Positions 23,851-38,743 are shown, counted from the stretch's first letter. The stretch: DNA of 64,000 bases from Phoronis australis (GCA_002633005.1 NMRA01000246.1:239856-303855), one strand, 5' to 3'. A program made the numbers and translations. The notes: generated by a model not told the origin, from the letters alone.

Positions 23851-26800
23851 TCAACTCGAGTACGCCTCCAAAAGTTCTGCAAGGGCCTCATCTGCACCAG
23901 CTGACCCAGCACCGTGCCCCTTCTGAAACAAAAATAATTTTTTACACAGCGTCTCCACATTCACTTTGAATAAACCAAAGATTCAAGAGCCTAGTACCCA
24001 GAGACCTTACTACAAGACTTGTTCTACAGTAATTTGAATGGCAATTGTAAGCCAAACTCCATACTAGGAGGTAATGACAATGCAAACAGAGCTTGGAGCC
24101 AATGACCTAGAATAATCTAGATGAAATATTCAGCAATGACGTTCTACATTTCTCTTCATTGGAAAGTTGCTGAAACTTCATTCAGCAAAAAACCAAAAAA
24201 GATCTAGGGGGGCTACTGCTTGACAAATATATGTCCTCGATGAGTTCATGCAAAGGGTAGACAAAATTTGGAAGTAATTTAAATATTACATTGTCGCATT
24301 TCAGTTGCATGGTTTTTACTACTAGACAATGTACTTTCACTTTATCACTACCAACAGAATCGAATATTAAACTTTAAAGTTAATAAAAACATTTTACAGT
24401 GGTGGATTTAGAGGGGGCCAAGGTGGCCATGGCCCCCCTAAAATTCTCTCAGAATCCATTTGCCAGTTCGGAGGTGCGAATATCTGATGGGCAAAATCCT
24501 GGCTAATACTCTGCCCTGCCAACCCCCCAACTCATACTCCTGGATCCGCCTCTGTTTTATTCATTGAGAAATGTCTTGCATAATGGCGTAACCTCTATCA
24601 GTATGTCAAAAAATTGCTCACTGTGGACAACAAAATAAAGCAAGTACCATTTCCATTGAAAAAAGGTATTAAATGAAGATTAAGAATAAAACCCAGTGCT
24701 GCCACTTTTTTGGCGTTTTTGAAAGTACTACACCTTTTTTTGGTGAAAATCACACTTGATTCTTTTTTCCATACTTTTTGAGGGCTCCGTATCTTATTTA
24801 CTTTTTTGTTGCTGTCAAAGTGTCCAGTCTCATTAGTCAGGTATTGAATCATTCATTTATATTGCTGACCAATGGTGTTTTCAGAAATATCTATGGGTCC
24901 AGTCAGTCCTGAAGAGTGATAGTGTTTGTCACAGTATTAAATGTCTATTGCCTCAGGTCAAGAATAAGCTGGAATCTAATGTAATAGTGACTATAAGACG
25001 TGCAGCGAAATTTCAAACTGGAAACATGACAGACATTGGCACTCGGGTCATCACTTTACCAAAGTGCATTAAAACAATGAGGTAATTTATGTTGGACTCC
25101 TAAGCAAGAGTTAAATAATGGAAAGTTTGATAAATTATACTTGTACTGTTTAGTACTTTTTACGGCAAAAGTATACTTTTTTGATGACACCAACGTGGAT
25201 ACTTTTTTCAATTTTGGTGAGTGGCAGCTCTGAAAACCCTTCATCAACATACAGACAGTGTGTACGATCCTGTAGCAATATTCATTAAAAGTCAACACAT
25301 ATGTAACAGTTTTAAAACAAATTAAATCTAAAAAATTGCACATTAAGAAAACGTGTTACATTTTAAAATTGTTTGTATTACAAGATGTATTTGTCAGCAT
25401 CATCTTCATTTTCTCGAGATTGTTTTGACATCAGAAAGCATTAAAACAATAACAGAACAAAACAAGACAAACAAAATGGATCAACTTACAATGCTCAGAA
25501 TCTAGAGTTTCAGCCTAATAACAGAAAAAGGTTAAAATAGTTAAACAGCACAGTGTAGAGTCTAGTTGAACAAACACAGTTAATTAGTGCACTTTCCAAA
25601 TAACTGCTGTGAGAAATATCAATGCAAACAAAGTGGGAAAATGTTAAAGTTGTGAGGCCGAGTTACAAGAAGGAAGTGTCATTTCGATGCCATAAAATGC
25701 AACTCGGGCAGACAAAGTTTTTGAAAGATCGAGCAACACAAAGTTCAACCACTATTATTTAAATGTTAATAGTCATTTGGAAAACACACTCATACAAAAA
25801 GTGTAGCTGTATGTTAACGGAAGTGTTATTAAGAATTAGTCAAAATTTAAAGTCAGCAACGCACCAGAAGCAATGACGTCACAACTGTTAGGCTCCTATG
25901 AGAAACTCACTATTCTACTGATGTGTAGTGTAGTAGAAATGGCAAAGTAAAACACAGTTTTATTGAACAATCAACTATAGATCACAGTGGCTACACTTGA
26001 TTGACTTCGACGGTTTCGATTGGGACAACTGGTTAAGGCATCTGTCAATGACAACTTTCGGATAACGGAGCAATCAGTCAAGCCCATTGACTCAGCAGAA
26101 CCAGTTAGTCAATCATGTGCAGTCAATGTGCAAGTAAAGACAACAAAGAGAAATATAATGTGTTTTTTTGAAAATTATCAGTTCTGCAAAAACAACATCA
26201 CCTGAGAAGTAATGCTTCTGATGACATTCAAGCACTGTGAGCATGGCAAATATTAATTTAAGAACTTACACTGCTGCCATGTCAGTAGTGAGTGAGCGAA
26301 CATATTCTTTCACTTCCAACTCTCTACTAATCTAAAATTTAGCGAGGTTTAAGATGAGGAGAACACAAATGGCAAAGCGCACAGACCAAAGTGGAAACAT
26401 GCAGACAAGTCAAAGGCTAATTCAACTGACAGTAAAGCGCATAGCAAGGAGAAGGGACTATTTAAGAGCAGTTTTCTTGCTATTGGCTATTTATTAATGG
26501 GTGCATGGACATCTGTAAGATCTATATTTCTGTACACCTGAGAGACATGCGGGTAGTTCTGTCAGATTGTAAATATATTGTTTGAGTGATATATAGGACA
26601 TGTACAGTCCATCACACAAAGGGAAACAAAACTTAAATTTTATTTAATTGAGCCTTACGTATTTTCCAAAACTGCATGGCCTCCCAGTTATTTAATGATA
26701 TGCAAGTCCTACTTACCAAAACATCAAAAAATCCTATCCTTCTCCTTAAAAATCATGCATTTCAAAGGCAAGTACACACATAGACAGGTATTAAATATTC

Positions 26801-29800
26801 AAAGGCAGTAGGGTTTGATGAAGTCGAATTTGTCTGTGCCACCGTTAATTTTTTCCTCTCTACATATAACATAGAAAATGGCACATTTTAGTCCACCCTC
26901 ATGCATAAAACATGCCCGAAATTACGTGTAAATGCTTTTTATCAAACTTTTAACACATTTGCTTTCTAAGGTACCCAGGGTTTGTCACATGTTCTTGTGA
27001 TCCAAGTGGATCAGCAATTACAGCTTTACAAACAGGTAAACTGATAATAAGAAAATTATTTGCCTATACCTCATTTGGGTTTCGAAGGGATAAAAGTTCG
27101 TAAAATGTCTTTCAAATTTGTAGACAGTCCATAATCTGTCATTACAGACAATATGGCATTTGAATTTCAGTGCTGCTTATTGCTGGGGCTCACCAAGATC
27201 ACTGCCTGTTTAGTTGACCCTTGTTTAAATACAGCTGAACACAAGCTTTATGGCCAACATTAATAACAAAATTAATGTTTTACTATCACCTATTGATTTT
27301 GAATAACTGTGACTAAAAATACTTTGTTGATCTTAACAGAGCAGCAAATGTTTTTGGTGGTTATTTTGCAGGCTCATCTTTTACACCAGTCTAAGAATTT
27401 CAATGGTGAGTATAACAAATTGAAATGCTTCCATGGAAGAAAATAGAAAATATATGCATTATGTAACATGAAATGCCAATAAATGTAGACATCCCATGAA
27501 ACATTAGTTCCAGCTTTTCAAATTACAGTGTTTGAATCACTGCTTACTGCACACAATCTCTCCTGACTATGGTATTGGCATATCTTGATGTCAATTTAAG
27601 TTTAAGATTACTATGAACACTAAATACGAACTCAGAACAAGCACAAAATGATAATTGTTTCGAAATTTGTGATATTGAACGGTGAATTTTAAGAATTTTT
27701 GTAGCTGATGGTAATAACATAATCAACACTATTTCACAATTTATTGAAACCTAGCAGCTGAAATGCAAGAACTATTAATATGGAATTTGTTTATCAGTAA
27801 AAGAAAATAAAGAAGGGAGAGTGAAAATGGAAATTTTAGCGAACAGAAACAAGAGATTTACACATTGAAGGCCTCCACCAAGCATTAAGCTACATAAGGT
27901 TTGACAAAACATATTAACCTGCACATGCAGAGAGGTGAATTATGGGAATGGAGAGATTTGTCTTCAGCTTGGATATCTATCTATTGAGCATTGTATACAA
28001 TCCATGAGTTTAAAATTAACTCAAGTCCATCATATACAATCAAGTGTGCATTGTCTTCATCAACAATCATTTCATCTGTTTTGTCTTTGATGCAGCTAGG
28101 TATATATGGCACGTACCAAGAAACAATACTTCAGCAAGAGACATCTGCTACAATCAGCGTCTGAGAATCTGACAAGTCCCATAATTCATTGCACACACAA
28201 CATCTCGGTGTAAACAAGCCAATAGCGTTTGCTTGTGATTACTCACCTTCCGTTCAATGAGTAAGAGGTCAGAGATTATTTTCACCTCTTGCTTATTGGC
28301 TAACAACTTGACCTCTCTGGCTTTGTGTTCCTTCAGTTCCTGGATCTGGTCCAGCACAAATTTGGTACATTCCCTTTCATTTTGTCTATATAACCTACAA
28401 GTAAACCATGTAAAAATGAATGTACATTTCACGCCGTCAAAATAGCACGGCTTTTGTAGAGTGACATGCAAACAAGGCATGACTCACACAAGTTGAAGTT
28501 AAGTTAGAGTTTATAATTTTACAAATTACAGAAATCATAAAACTGAAACTAAGAATGGCATCACAATTTACTTCTGAGCTACACAAAAAAAGAAACAATA
28601 TAACGACTAAAACCCAGAGTGCAAACAAAACTATTTATTTAACATCATTTGCTTATCAGACCTGGTAACTTAATAAATTTAAAACAAAATAGTAGCAATA
28701 ATGATAAATAAAGTCAAAAAACCAATTTGATGTCAAATACACCCATTTCCAAAGGCTAATTTACACTTCCAACACAGATGTTACACAACTATTACTTGTC
28801 AGTGTTGAAAATGTTCACATTACAAATGTTTATACCACACATAAAAATCTTTGCTGCCGTGCACAAAACAATAACTTCCAAATAACCAATTAACTAGTAT
28901 GTTCAGGATTTTAACAAACACGTTGACATAACTTTTAGAAGTAAGTGGTATTAAAAACTGCCAAAGATAAATTGTAAGTTGAAATTAGTCGCACTTACTC
29001 TTGGTATTTTCTGTTCAAATCTTTCACTGTTTTATATGACTGCTTGATGACGTCGCGGTAAGTCACAGCATCAACAGGAGGTAGATTTTCCATTTCTGTT
29101 CGCTCCACTTTCAGCGAGGTAGCTAGTTCGGCAGAATGAATATTTTTCATGCGGAGAAAGTGCGCCACCAGAGGGCTTCTACCAAACACGTTGAAGGCAG
29201 TCCTTACAAAATCGGGTCCTTTACATGCAGGGTGTGACTGTTAAGATGAAAATTAGACCAAATGAATAAACAGACCAAGCCAAATGTTTGTTAAGAGGAC
29301 AGTTAACATTAAATAATGGATAACAACATGTACGCTAGCAATTAATTAGTTAATTAACGTAAGTCATCCTATTTTGTTGAAAAATATTTCTTCAATGCTG
29401 ATCTGAAAGTTTTATGAAAAACTGTGGCCAAAATATCCAAAGTAACTAACACAAAACGTAAAACAGAGTGCAATTTGCTACCAAAATTTCATTACGAGCT
29501 TGTTGAAGACTTCAATTTTACAAAAACGGATTGTTTTTTAATTTTCCATTCGTTTCAGGTTAGTGGAATAAATCTTTAGAGGCAACTTGACACAACCAAA
29601 ATTAAAGCATTTCGTTTTCTTATCACTGCACAAACCTCCACTGGTTTTGTCCTCATCATAGGTCTTTCTGTTGACAATGGCATAACGACTGACTTTGGCT
29701 GAACTTCCTTTAAGTTCTTCCCCCTGTTTAGCTTAGAGCCTGATGGAAACCTTTCCTCGCTAATTGGTGTTAGTCCTTTGAGATGGCCCATGTCCTGGGG

Positions 29801-32800
29801 TATTGGTCGATACGTTGTCTTTTTTGGCACAATCCTTGACCCAGTTCTCACTGGTTGCTGAGCTTCAAACACATCATTAATGGATTTGTCTTCACTTACG
29901 CTCCCATCAGGAGACGTGAAACGATCTCGTCGTATTTTGTCCTTCCGCCGTGTAGCTGCTCGACCAGTGCGACTGGATGAAACAGACACCTGTGACACTG
30001 ATTGGTTGATGGATATTGTCGAACCAGTCTCAGTGTTTCTATCTGACGCGAGTGATTCAATTAATTCTGCGAACTGTACATTGTTAGCTGAAAACAAAAT
30101 GCCAGTTAAATTCTAAAGAGATCAATAAAAGTCCCCTTGAATTCAGCCAGAACAATAACTTGTTATCTCTGGCATGGCAGTTCTGAAATCCACTGGTGCA
30201 TTTTTGAAGTGAAAATTTCAATTACCCGTATACCTCATTTGATCTGACAGCACCAATAAGGAGTTATAAACTATTTAGGTCATCTACTTTTATCACACAC
30301 ACCTTTAGTTTTAACAAAACTCTGTTTTTTAAATTAGGAATAATGTTCCACTATCTCATGCTTTTAAGTACTTTTCACAAAATAGTCAAGAAAATAATAT
30401 ATCAGTCAGTCCTTAAAGTTAATCTCCTGATTGCCAACAGACTGCATAGTTTATTACTAACATAACTGGGGTATCTATTGATTAAACTGTGCAGCCCATG
30501 TACACTTACAAATTTAATTGGCTTTTGTGTTTTAATAAGGGAAATTGTTCCTTTGCTTGAAGACAGAAAAAATGCTAGGGTGAATTTCGAGCCTTAGAAA
30601 GTCATGTATAACTCCTTCTCTCCCACAATAAAATTAACGTGCCATACTACACTTATCCTGAGATAGCTTTCAATATTGAAATAAAACTAGACTTCCAACA
30701 TACACACCTTTTTCCTTTCTCTTCTTTTCATTTGAATTTTCCATCATGTCAGCTTTTGCCCTTATGCCAGGAGGTTCAAGTTTGTCAAAGTTCCACTTGT
30801 GACTTAGCCGAGGAGCTGGCTTAACACCTGCAATATTCATTAAGAATTAAGTACAACAGGTAACTGACATTGTTAATATGGAAGAAAAACAACACACACA
30901 TCATGCATGTGTAAGTTAACACCAGATGGGACGGCGACACAATGAATATTCCCTTATAAGTACAGTCTCAATCTAGCTAGTTGAAGGGATATATCATGCA
31001 TGTTGAGGTTACAGCGGGCTGCATGTCATACAGTAGCATTGTTCAGTAACCTTAGTGGCAACAGTCAATCAAATGTATGTAGTAAAGAACATCAGATTTG
31101 ATTGTAACAAATTAGAACACAGCAGGAATGATAACAATAATCTACCATAAGATCACAATACAGAGGGTCAACTTACTGGTGACTATCCTACAATGCATTG
31201 TCATGCCTTGCATAGAAATATTCTCCTGTACTTGAAAACTAATTGGACTTCAACCAATTATAAAACCACTAAACAGTTCCAGCATTCAAAAGCAAAACAA
31301 AGGCAAATTACACACCAACACTTAACCCTCGGTAAACATGTACCAGAGACATAGTTTATATTTTGAAAGTCACTAGGTACTTAAAGGCTTCAGAAACGGC
31401 CTACAACAAATCTATCTTCATTTTGTCTAACAATATTTTCTAACCTGTACACCACTCAATTACTAGCACTGTTAGGCCTTCTCGGAAGTCATCGTTGAAC
31501 TGTCTATACGAGTCAGGGAAGACCTCACAGAAGGCAGCATAAACAGCCTGAGCTAATATGTTTGGGTAATCCTGAAATAACACAGTGATGTTAAAGGTGG
31601 ATAATGTGAAGTGTAGGGACTGATATCACCATATCACCGACTGAACGATAATATCAGATTTATGAATCAAACCACTTTTTGCATTTACTTTAAAATTAAA
31701 AAAAAGGTTAGAGTATGACTTGTGAACCCCTAATTATTCACACGTCTTGTGTAGCATAGCCATAAATTTTAAAACTGATAAACAACATTTCCAGAAATGT
31801 TCAGGGAATTTGGTCTTACTTAATATATTTTTTTAAAAAAATGAGGTAATACACTCAATAGAAATATCATGTGAGATGTAAACAGTAAACAACATGTACA
31901 AAGACTAGACAATTTGCTCCTGGCCTAAAAGTAATTTCATCATCTCTTACAATCAATGAACATCTTTATGAAGATCATCTTGGTAAGCTAAAGCCTTCGT
32001 GGCAGTTTGAACCTGGTCATCCAGAGAAACGCATTCGTGATTTATGTGTGAATTCATAACAAATAATATGGAACAGCAAGTGGAAGGTGAAACAAAAAGT
32101 TATGAAAACAATCTGGCACACACTCACGCACCCACACTCCGGGCTATGATGTGCTCACTCCCACTCGGGTCATCATTCATGGATTGTTGTCAAAAAAAAC
32201 AACAACCTAAACTTAAAAACACAATCAAAACCTTTGCAGATAGCTGCCCAGTCACACTAGAATATTTTTGTAACTTGGGCAACTTGTGTTTTGACTAGAT
32301 ACAATTAAGGCCAAGGTAAAGTATTCGGGTGCGACAAGGGTATGACATCAGTCAGTCGACAAGGGAAACAACTCAACCAAACCTACTCCCAATATGAGTG
32401 TTCCTGGCTAAAATGTGATCACAGCAAATAAAGGAAATTTCAGAAAAGCGAATAGCAGTGGATGCTTGACTTACTTTTCCAATCCACATTAAAGACTAAT
32501 TTGGGAAAGCACAGCTACAAGTTTGATACAAACAAGTGCTAGAGCAACAGTCAAACAGCTACATTTAAGTGATACCGAGTCAAAAAAATAAAAGCTGCTG
32601 GTTTCCATGAGTAAGACCATTCACTACAGTTGCTCTCACGTTGTTTCTCACACAAATTAGAGGTGAGTTCTGGGTTTGAGAAGAACTGACAATTACTTAT
32701 GGCTTGAGGACACACTCATGCTTTGGCTTGTCACAGATGATTATTAATTTGTACGAGAAGAAATGACATTTACTTATGACTTGAGGCCACACTCATGCGT

Positions 32801-35800
32801 TGGCTTGTCGCGGATGGTTGTTTTTGTATGCCAAGCATAATCTTAAGTAGTAGTAACAAAGTGTCACTTCTTCGAAAGCTCAGAAATCACTTCTGGTCTG
32901 TGTTAGGAACAAAGTGAGACCTGGGGCCTCTTTCAAGACACGTAACTTAAGATTTATGAAATTTGGTCTTACACTCCCATTTCACAAACTCGTGAACAAA
33001 GGCTTAGCCAAATAATTATGACCACAACACAGTCTAGAAACGATTTACTGATGACTAGCATTTGTGTGGAGTGCATTATTATTAACAACTTTGCATTTTT
33101 TCTCAGGCAAAATTCAACTATTTTTCAGGTGTGTGGAGCATTAGAATGATTGTCTGACTTAAGTCTTGAGTCACTTTTCCTGAAACAGACCCCAAGTGAA
33201 TAACAGTAATTGGTCTATTAAAATGAAAGAAATACCTTCTTTGATGGAAGGCAGTACTGAAGCTTTAAAATTTTCAAAGCTTGGCACTACTAAAAACACT
33301 AATTAAACTAAACTACAGCACTAGGCAAAGCAACCATTGAAATTTAAATATGATCATTAACTAGGCTGCTATATAGAAAACATCAACTCACACTAAATCA
33401 CAACAATTTTACAGAAGTTTAGCATGTCTTTGAGGAAGACATTTTATAGAAGCAATCAGCAACATAGTTTCAAGTCAAACATGTGCCAGCAATCTAACCA
33501 TCAACACCAAATTTTGCACTTAGGTTACCTAATTTTCCTTCTATACATCTAACTCATGACTTGTTCCAACTCACCTTTAAGAAAGTGTCTTTGTAGTACG
33601 GATGCCTATTGTACGTTAACAACTTGACAAAGTTGTGTGCTATACGGTTGAACAGCTTCTCTTGGACCTGCGTGTTCTTTTGATACCTGTCCAGGAAGTA
33701 CCACCAGAAGACATCCAGCAGGATGCCCTGCGACATCTGGCTGTAGAGAAGTTTCTGGAAGTGGGGCTTGTATTGGGGCTGGAATATGAAGACCACGATT
33801 AAGTGACAGTAGATGAACGTCAACACTGCAATCTGCAGCATACTAGTACAGCTAGAGCAGTACAGATAACATTACATTAAGATAAACTCGCGCACCTTTG
33901 GCCATAAGACAAAACCGTCAGTGGAAAATTACATTGCACAGTAATTGTTGAACTATTTTCCATACAACACAGTGAATTAGTGAATTTCATTTTTTTTCAA
34001 ATTTCACCACAAAAAACAAATATTAAGAATTGTTAGGCAGTTGTTGGTATTCAGATGTCATAAAACAACACTTAAACTTCCAATATTTGCAGCGAGGTGA
34101 TCAGCCTTTGAAAAGTAAAAAATGAACATTTAGAAAAAAACTAGTGAAAAATTACAGTCAAATTCATCCACATTATGTTACAAAGAACAAGACAGTGCTC
34201 ACGATTTTCTTTTCATGTTTTAAGGAAACCACTTCAAGCGTACATATTTATGCAATGAAATAATTAGCTTCTTATAAGGACAAAAACACCACTTCTCTAT
34301 AACACACACCTTTTTATGGAGATCCAGCTGAGCATCTGTTGCTTTCTCCAGTATTTCTAGTGCTGTCACATTGTGTGGCAGGGGAGTCAATTCTGTGCTG
34401 TCATAGCCAGGAAAGTTGTGCAACTCAACAAAGCGTGGCTTGCTTGTAGTTGTCTTTTCCCTATCTTTCTTTGAAGCCTACAAGCAGGAGGCATATTAAT
34501 TCATCATTTAACACTACTCAATATATCACAGACCTTCGCTGAATCATGCTGACTCAAATGTTAGGTTACATAAATTTTGCAACATCTGCTTCACTGTGGC
34601 AAAGAGGCTTTTCGATGTCTGTTTCCAATTTAACTACGCCACAAACAATTAAATTATTCTGAATGAAAGTCACTTGCAACTTATACTTCATCATACTCAT
34701 TTGGTCGCTTTTAGTTGAAAAAAAAATTAATAGCAGCCGGTAAGTTTAACTTTGTATGTAAAAGCCAAAACACCAAAATTCAAAGCATTCAAAATCCAAA
34801 AAAGTATTATCTTATGATGACGTAAGAAAACCAGTAAACCAGGAAATTTAATTAAAACTAAGCTGGCATAATGCAATAAAATATTTTGTTTTCAAAACCT
34901 GAGGTGTCTTCTCAGAAACTTTGTTTTGGAGATTTGTAGTTAGCAGAGACCAAAATAATCTAAATTTAACAAATTCAATGACTAAACTGTGTCATACTAC
35001 AGGACAACCAGCTCACTGACAAAACAATGAAGATGTCATTGCCCATATAATTAAAATGAAAGCATTTCTACTTAAAGTGATATTCAAAAAGTGAAATGTC
35101 ATAATTTTGGTAACCACAGTTGTCCAGACAAATGTACTGGTTAAACTGGCTAAACAGAAATGAACTAGACAGAAAACATGAAAGAAATACTTACAAGAGG
35201 TTTCTTTTGTTCTTGCATGCTGATCTTGGATATATTCTTCACTCTGTGACTAACATTTGGGGCTATGGCTACAAAGGCCAAACATATTCCAAGAATTATA
35301 GTACGAAAACTGAATGGCACTGAGTTTAGTACCTATTAATTTTCAAAATCTACCAGGTGACAAATATACAGACCTCAAAATCCTAATATACTTAACTGTG
35401 CAAATTCTACAACTAGTTGTAATCACAAACAAAAACATGTCACTGTACAAACAAAAGAGGGTTGGGTTTCAATACATTGCACTGTCTTCGATAGGTTGCT
35501 TCAGTGTCCAGTCTAAATTAAGACACCAGATATCTTTTCAACTCAAGACCAACGTACTGCCGAGAAGCACACAACTGCAGAATTCAGTGCATGCAAGAAA
35601 CTGACAGAGATAAAAGACTTACTTGATTGTACAGCTACAACTCCAGCAAACCTGTCCATCTCTTTCCTTTCAGTCTCTGTGTGAAAATCATAATGGGAAC
35701 TGTGCGATTATCTAGTCATGCAAATAACATAAAGTGAGTTATTGTGAGGAGAGATAGCACACATAGCAGGTTAAAAACGGTCCAATTCTTGTCAAAAAAA

Positions 35801-38743
35801 AACATCAACTACAAAGTGCTACATCACATTTCCCAACCAACAACTCTACAGAAGCTCCTTACAGGTTAGGGGTAACAACAGCCAGTCACGACAGCCTCTG
35901 GTAAAAGAGAACAAAGACGGTTGTCAGTCATAACCATGCACTACCTGTTCATGGCCACATTCTTTCCCAGCCATTTTATACACTGCCAGCTACAAAAACT
36001 AAATCCCGTCACTGAATATTAAACTTTTTCATTACTTTAATGACAAAAATATGTTTGGTATGACACACGAAAAGAGAAATTACATGCATTGCAACTGATG
36101 TTTCTTTTGATCTAAAAGAGTTTAATTTATAGTCGCGATTGTAAAAATCCTGGCAATAATCATCACACTTCTTCAAAATCTACCATTAAAGCATAGAAAA
36201 TCAGATTTATAAGCAACAAGTTATGAAAATCTGACGTTGACTGACAACTGAAGATTNAACCATGCACTACCTGTTCATGGCCACATTCTTTCCCGGCCAT
36301 TTTATACACTGCCAGCTACAAAAACTAAATCCAGTCACTGAATATTAAACTTTTTCATTACTTTAATGACAAAAATATGTTTGGTATGACACACGAAAAG
36401 AGAAATTACATGCATTGCAACTGATGTTTCTTTTGATCTAAAAGAGTTTAATTTATAGTCGCGATTGTAAAAATCCTGGCAATAATCATCACACTTCTTC
36501 AAAATCTACCATTAAAGCATAGAAAATCAGATTTATAAGCAACAAGTTATGAAAATCTGACGTTGACTGACAACTGAAGATTCTATATTTTTGCATTTTT
36601 AAACTAAATCATGCACCCACATGTCTGAATTTATGAAGTGAATCTTGAAGCCCTGTGAAATATAACAAATGAATATCTTTCACTGGATTGTGACACAAGC
36701 TACACTATAGGTGAAGTTAAGGGAATTGAATTTTATTGAGGAATGTAAGGTAACACCAGGACCTTCACAGGCACAAACATATAAAAGTTGGGGAACTTTT
36801 TCAAAACTGTGCATTAAAACAAAACTGAATAGGAACAAAACTAAATAATGTGAAAATCGTTATTTTCTTGACTGGGCAGAACGTAATACATAAATTTTGC
36901 ACACATGCTGTCGATTATTGAAAAAATTGGATTCACGCGAAATTTCTAATTTCTATGTCAGTTATGCACTCGCAAAAATATACTTTGAGCTTGCTTACCC
37001 TTTTTCTTGACCCTCTCCCGGCCCTCAGCACTAGATGGTGGCATGTATATCTGGTACTCGTCATCATGGGTTGATGACCGTGACTCAATGATAAGGCTGG
37101 TATAATGTTGAAGTCGCCGGTCCAGCCGACTCACTTTCTTGTTCACTTCCTCAATAGATCCCACTAAAAAGGCTGATTTAAAGGGTTAAGGAAAATATCT
37201 ATTAAGGAAATGGACCACATCTATTAGTCACCTGTGGATAGAATATTGATGAAATTTACATCTGAATTTGTATTTGTGAGTTCATACATCATAGGGAATC
37301 AGAAAAATTAGTGAGTTCCTCTCACTTTGATTGATTAATTCAAAATTATTTGGGAATTTCATTTGTGAAGCTTTAGAATGAAAAATGTTAATGTACAATA
37401 GTATTCTGTCAATAGACTTTAACTGATTTGTTTCCACTTCCGTTCAGTAAGATGTAATCTCCATACTGGACTGTCGCAATAGGTAGCGCAGACATGTCAG
37501 GATTTCCAGAAGGTTTTGAAGAGATGGGTGGCTGTAACTGCATAAAATCTTGTCCTTAAAATACAAAACTGGCAGTTGCAGTCTTGAATACAAAGTTGGC
37601 AGTTGATTTCAACATGAGCAATACCTAAAAGGTTGAACATAGACAAACATGTCTTTTAACACAATCATGAAATACGTCTTATGTTAGTTACTGGTCAATG
37701 TTAGTGTCATGTTTTGGTTTTCTTTTTCTCCACACAATAAGTACTTTAACTACTACCAGCCCGGACTATCACAAACACCATTTAATCCTGAAAAAATTGA
37801 GGTAGCACTTGCTTGAACTGAACATGACAACATCACCACAACACGGGTCATCAATCACCAGCCACTCATCTAACAGTGAAACTTGTTGACAAGAAACGAA
37901 AGGAAAAACTGACTACGAAGTTATGAAGATTACAAATCAGGAAATATTGCTTTTTTACATTTGTGAAATTGAAGGTGCCCGAATTAGTTGTCTAGACCCA
38001 TCAAATACATTTATTACACACATACTGGCTGAGCCATAAATTTGTCATGGTGACGGGGATCACCGCCAGTATGCCAGCATTACTCATGAACTTGTCACAT
38101 ACACTCACGTCTGTAAAATAAGTCAGCCTTCTCATAAACAAACTAAATAGAGCTGTGTTCAGAGCTCACTACAAGTATCCTTGTTAAAGGAAAAAGCAAA
38201 AGCTTGGATAAATTTTAAACCCACATTCTTTGGACAGGAATTTTATCTGTGAATAAATGATTGTATCATACAGAAAATCATTTGGAAACAGAGAAATTAT
38301 GCCTACTTAGTAAAATTTGTGGGTCTTGCAGTCACACGAAAGTTTTAACATTAATGAAAAATATCTTTCAATCAGAGCAACAAAGTACTGAAAATGCAAA
38401 TACTCCTTGAGGCACTTGAACTATCTCACTACTTTGCTCATGTGAAATTCTGGCAGGCGTAAGAATGAAATTCAAAACACAAATCAGTTAGTTTGTGATA
38501 TCAATGGTACATCTTCATGACAAGTTCACAATAAGCACTAACTTGCCTATATTTGGAGCCCATTAGGTAAACTATCAGTATGTTATAATAATAGTTACTA
38601 ATACGATGCAATTTAAACTCTAACGAACTATTAGCTGTGCAAATTATGAAAAGATTACGATTGTGGATCTCCTGAAATGTTGTCAAATCGATAATACATT
38701 CATCCAAGAGGGATTCAGACGATATGTTGGAAATATCAGACAT
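23851..38743 (-). CDS. FAM227A: FAM227 family protein (FWW region)
   Basis: Minus-strand exons, 5' to 3': 38743-38659, 37548-37438 (both tentative), 37163-36999, 35676-35623, 35241-35195, 34477-34310, 33778-33575, 31571-31445, 30827-30708, 30087-29636, 29237-28999, 28394-28247, 26319-26272 and 25514-25490 (both tentative), 23922-23851 (stop). Phases agree from 38743 to 28247. About 680 residues. Recognisable FAM227 blocks: FVELHNFPGYDSTELTPLPH, PQYKPHFQKLLYSQ, LLDVFWWYFLDRYQ (FWW), DYPNILAQAVYAAFCEVFPD, GVKPAPRLSHKWNF, SHPACKGPDFVRTAFNVFGR and SPLVAHFL, then a charged coiled-coil-like segment (CTKFVLDQIQELKEHKAREV). The 452-nt exon adds a basic, serine-rich insert. Function of the family is poorly known. 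The A versus B paralogue choice rests on the CBY1 neighbour. C-terminal exons are the weak part: the 25-nt exon leaves phase 1, while the last exon reads best in phase 0. Confidence 0.9.
24397..24554. mobile_element. CAGNGGYGGAT-ended MITE, copy 1
   Basis: A 158-bp element with inverted ends CAGTGGTGGATTTAG and CCTGGATCCGCCTCTG, and a perfect 5-bp target-site duplication TTTTA (24392-24396 and 24555-24559). It lies in the last intron of the FAM227 gene. The inverted copy is at 61963-62124. The interior is C-rich at one end (GGCCATGGCCCCCCTAAA). No coding capacity. Confidence 0.92.
25381..25432 (-). CDS. Possible alternative FAM227 C-terminal segment
   Basis: The minus strand reads MSKQSRENEDDADKYIL then TAA. 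The acidic composition looks coding, but no AG acceptor in the right phase lies immediately upstream. I record it as a candidate only. Confidence 0.15.
27371..27400 (-). CDS. Possible alternative last exon of FAM227
   Basis: After an acceptor (ATTCTTAG) the minus strand reads TGVKDEPAK then TAA, in phase 0 to follow the exon ending at 28247. It would give a shorter C-terminus than the exon at 23851-23922. The piece is only ten codons, so chance is quite possible. Confidence 0.2.
32678..32831. repeat. Diverged tandem duplication, about 77-bp unit
   Basis: Two adjoining units share ACTTATG-CTTGAGG-CACACTCATGC and TTGGCTTGTC-C-GATG. They lie in the FAM227 intron between 31572 and 33574. Confidence 0.8.
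35931..36582. repeat. Near-identical 325-bp direct duplication around an N
   Basis: The stretch from 35931 to 36256 and the stretch from 36258 to 36582 are almost the same, both running from AACCATGCACTACCTG to AACTGAAGATT. I saw two substitutions (CCCAGCC/CCCGGCC and ATCCCGTC/ATCCAGTC). They are separated by a single N at 36257. The position, in a FAM227 intron, and the N suggest a failed overlap of two allelic contig ends rather than a true duplication. Confidence 0.9.

Noticed and set aside
28154-28628. Minus-strand ORFs extending past the FAM227 exon
   Set aside because: Only 28247-28394 fits the splice signals and phase; the flanking residues are intron read-through.
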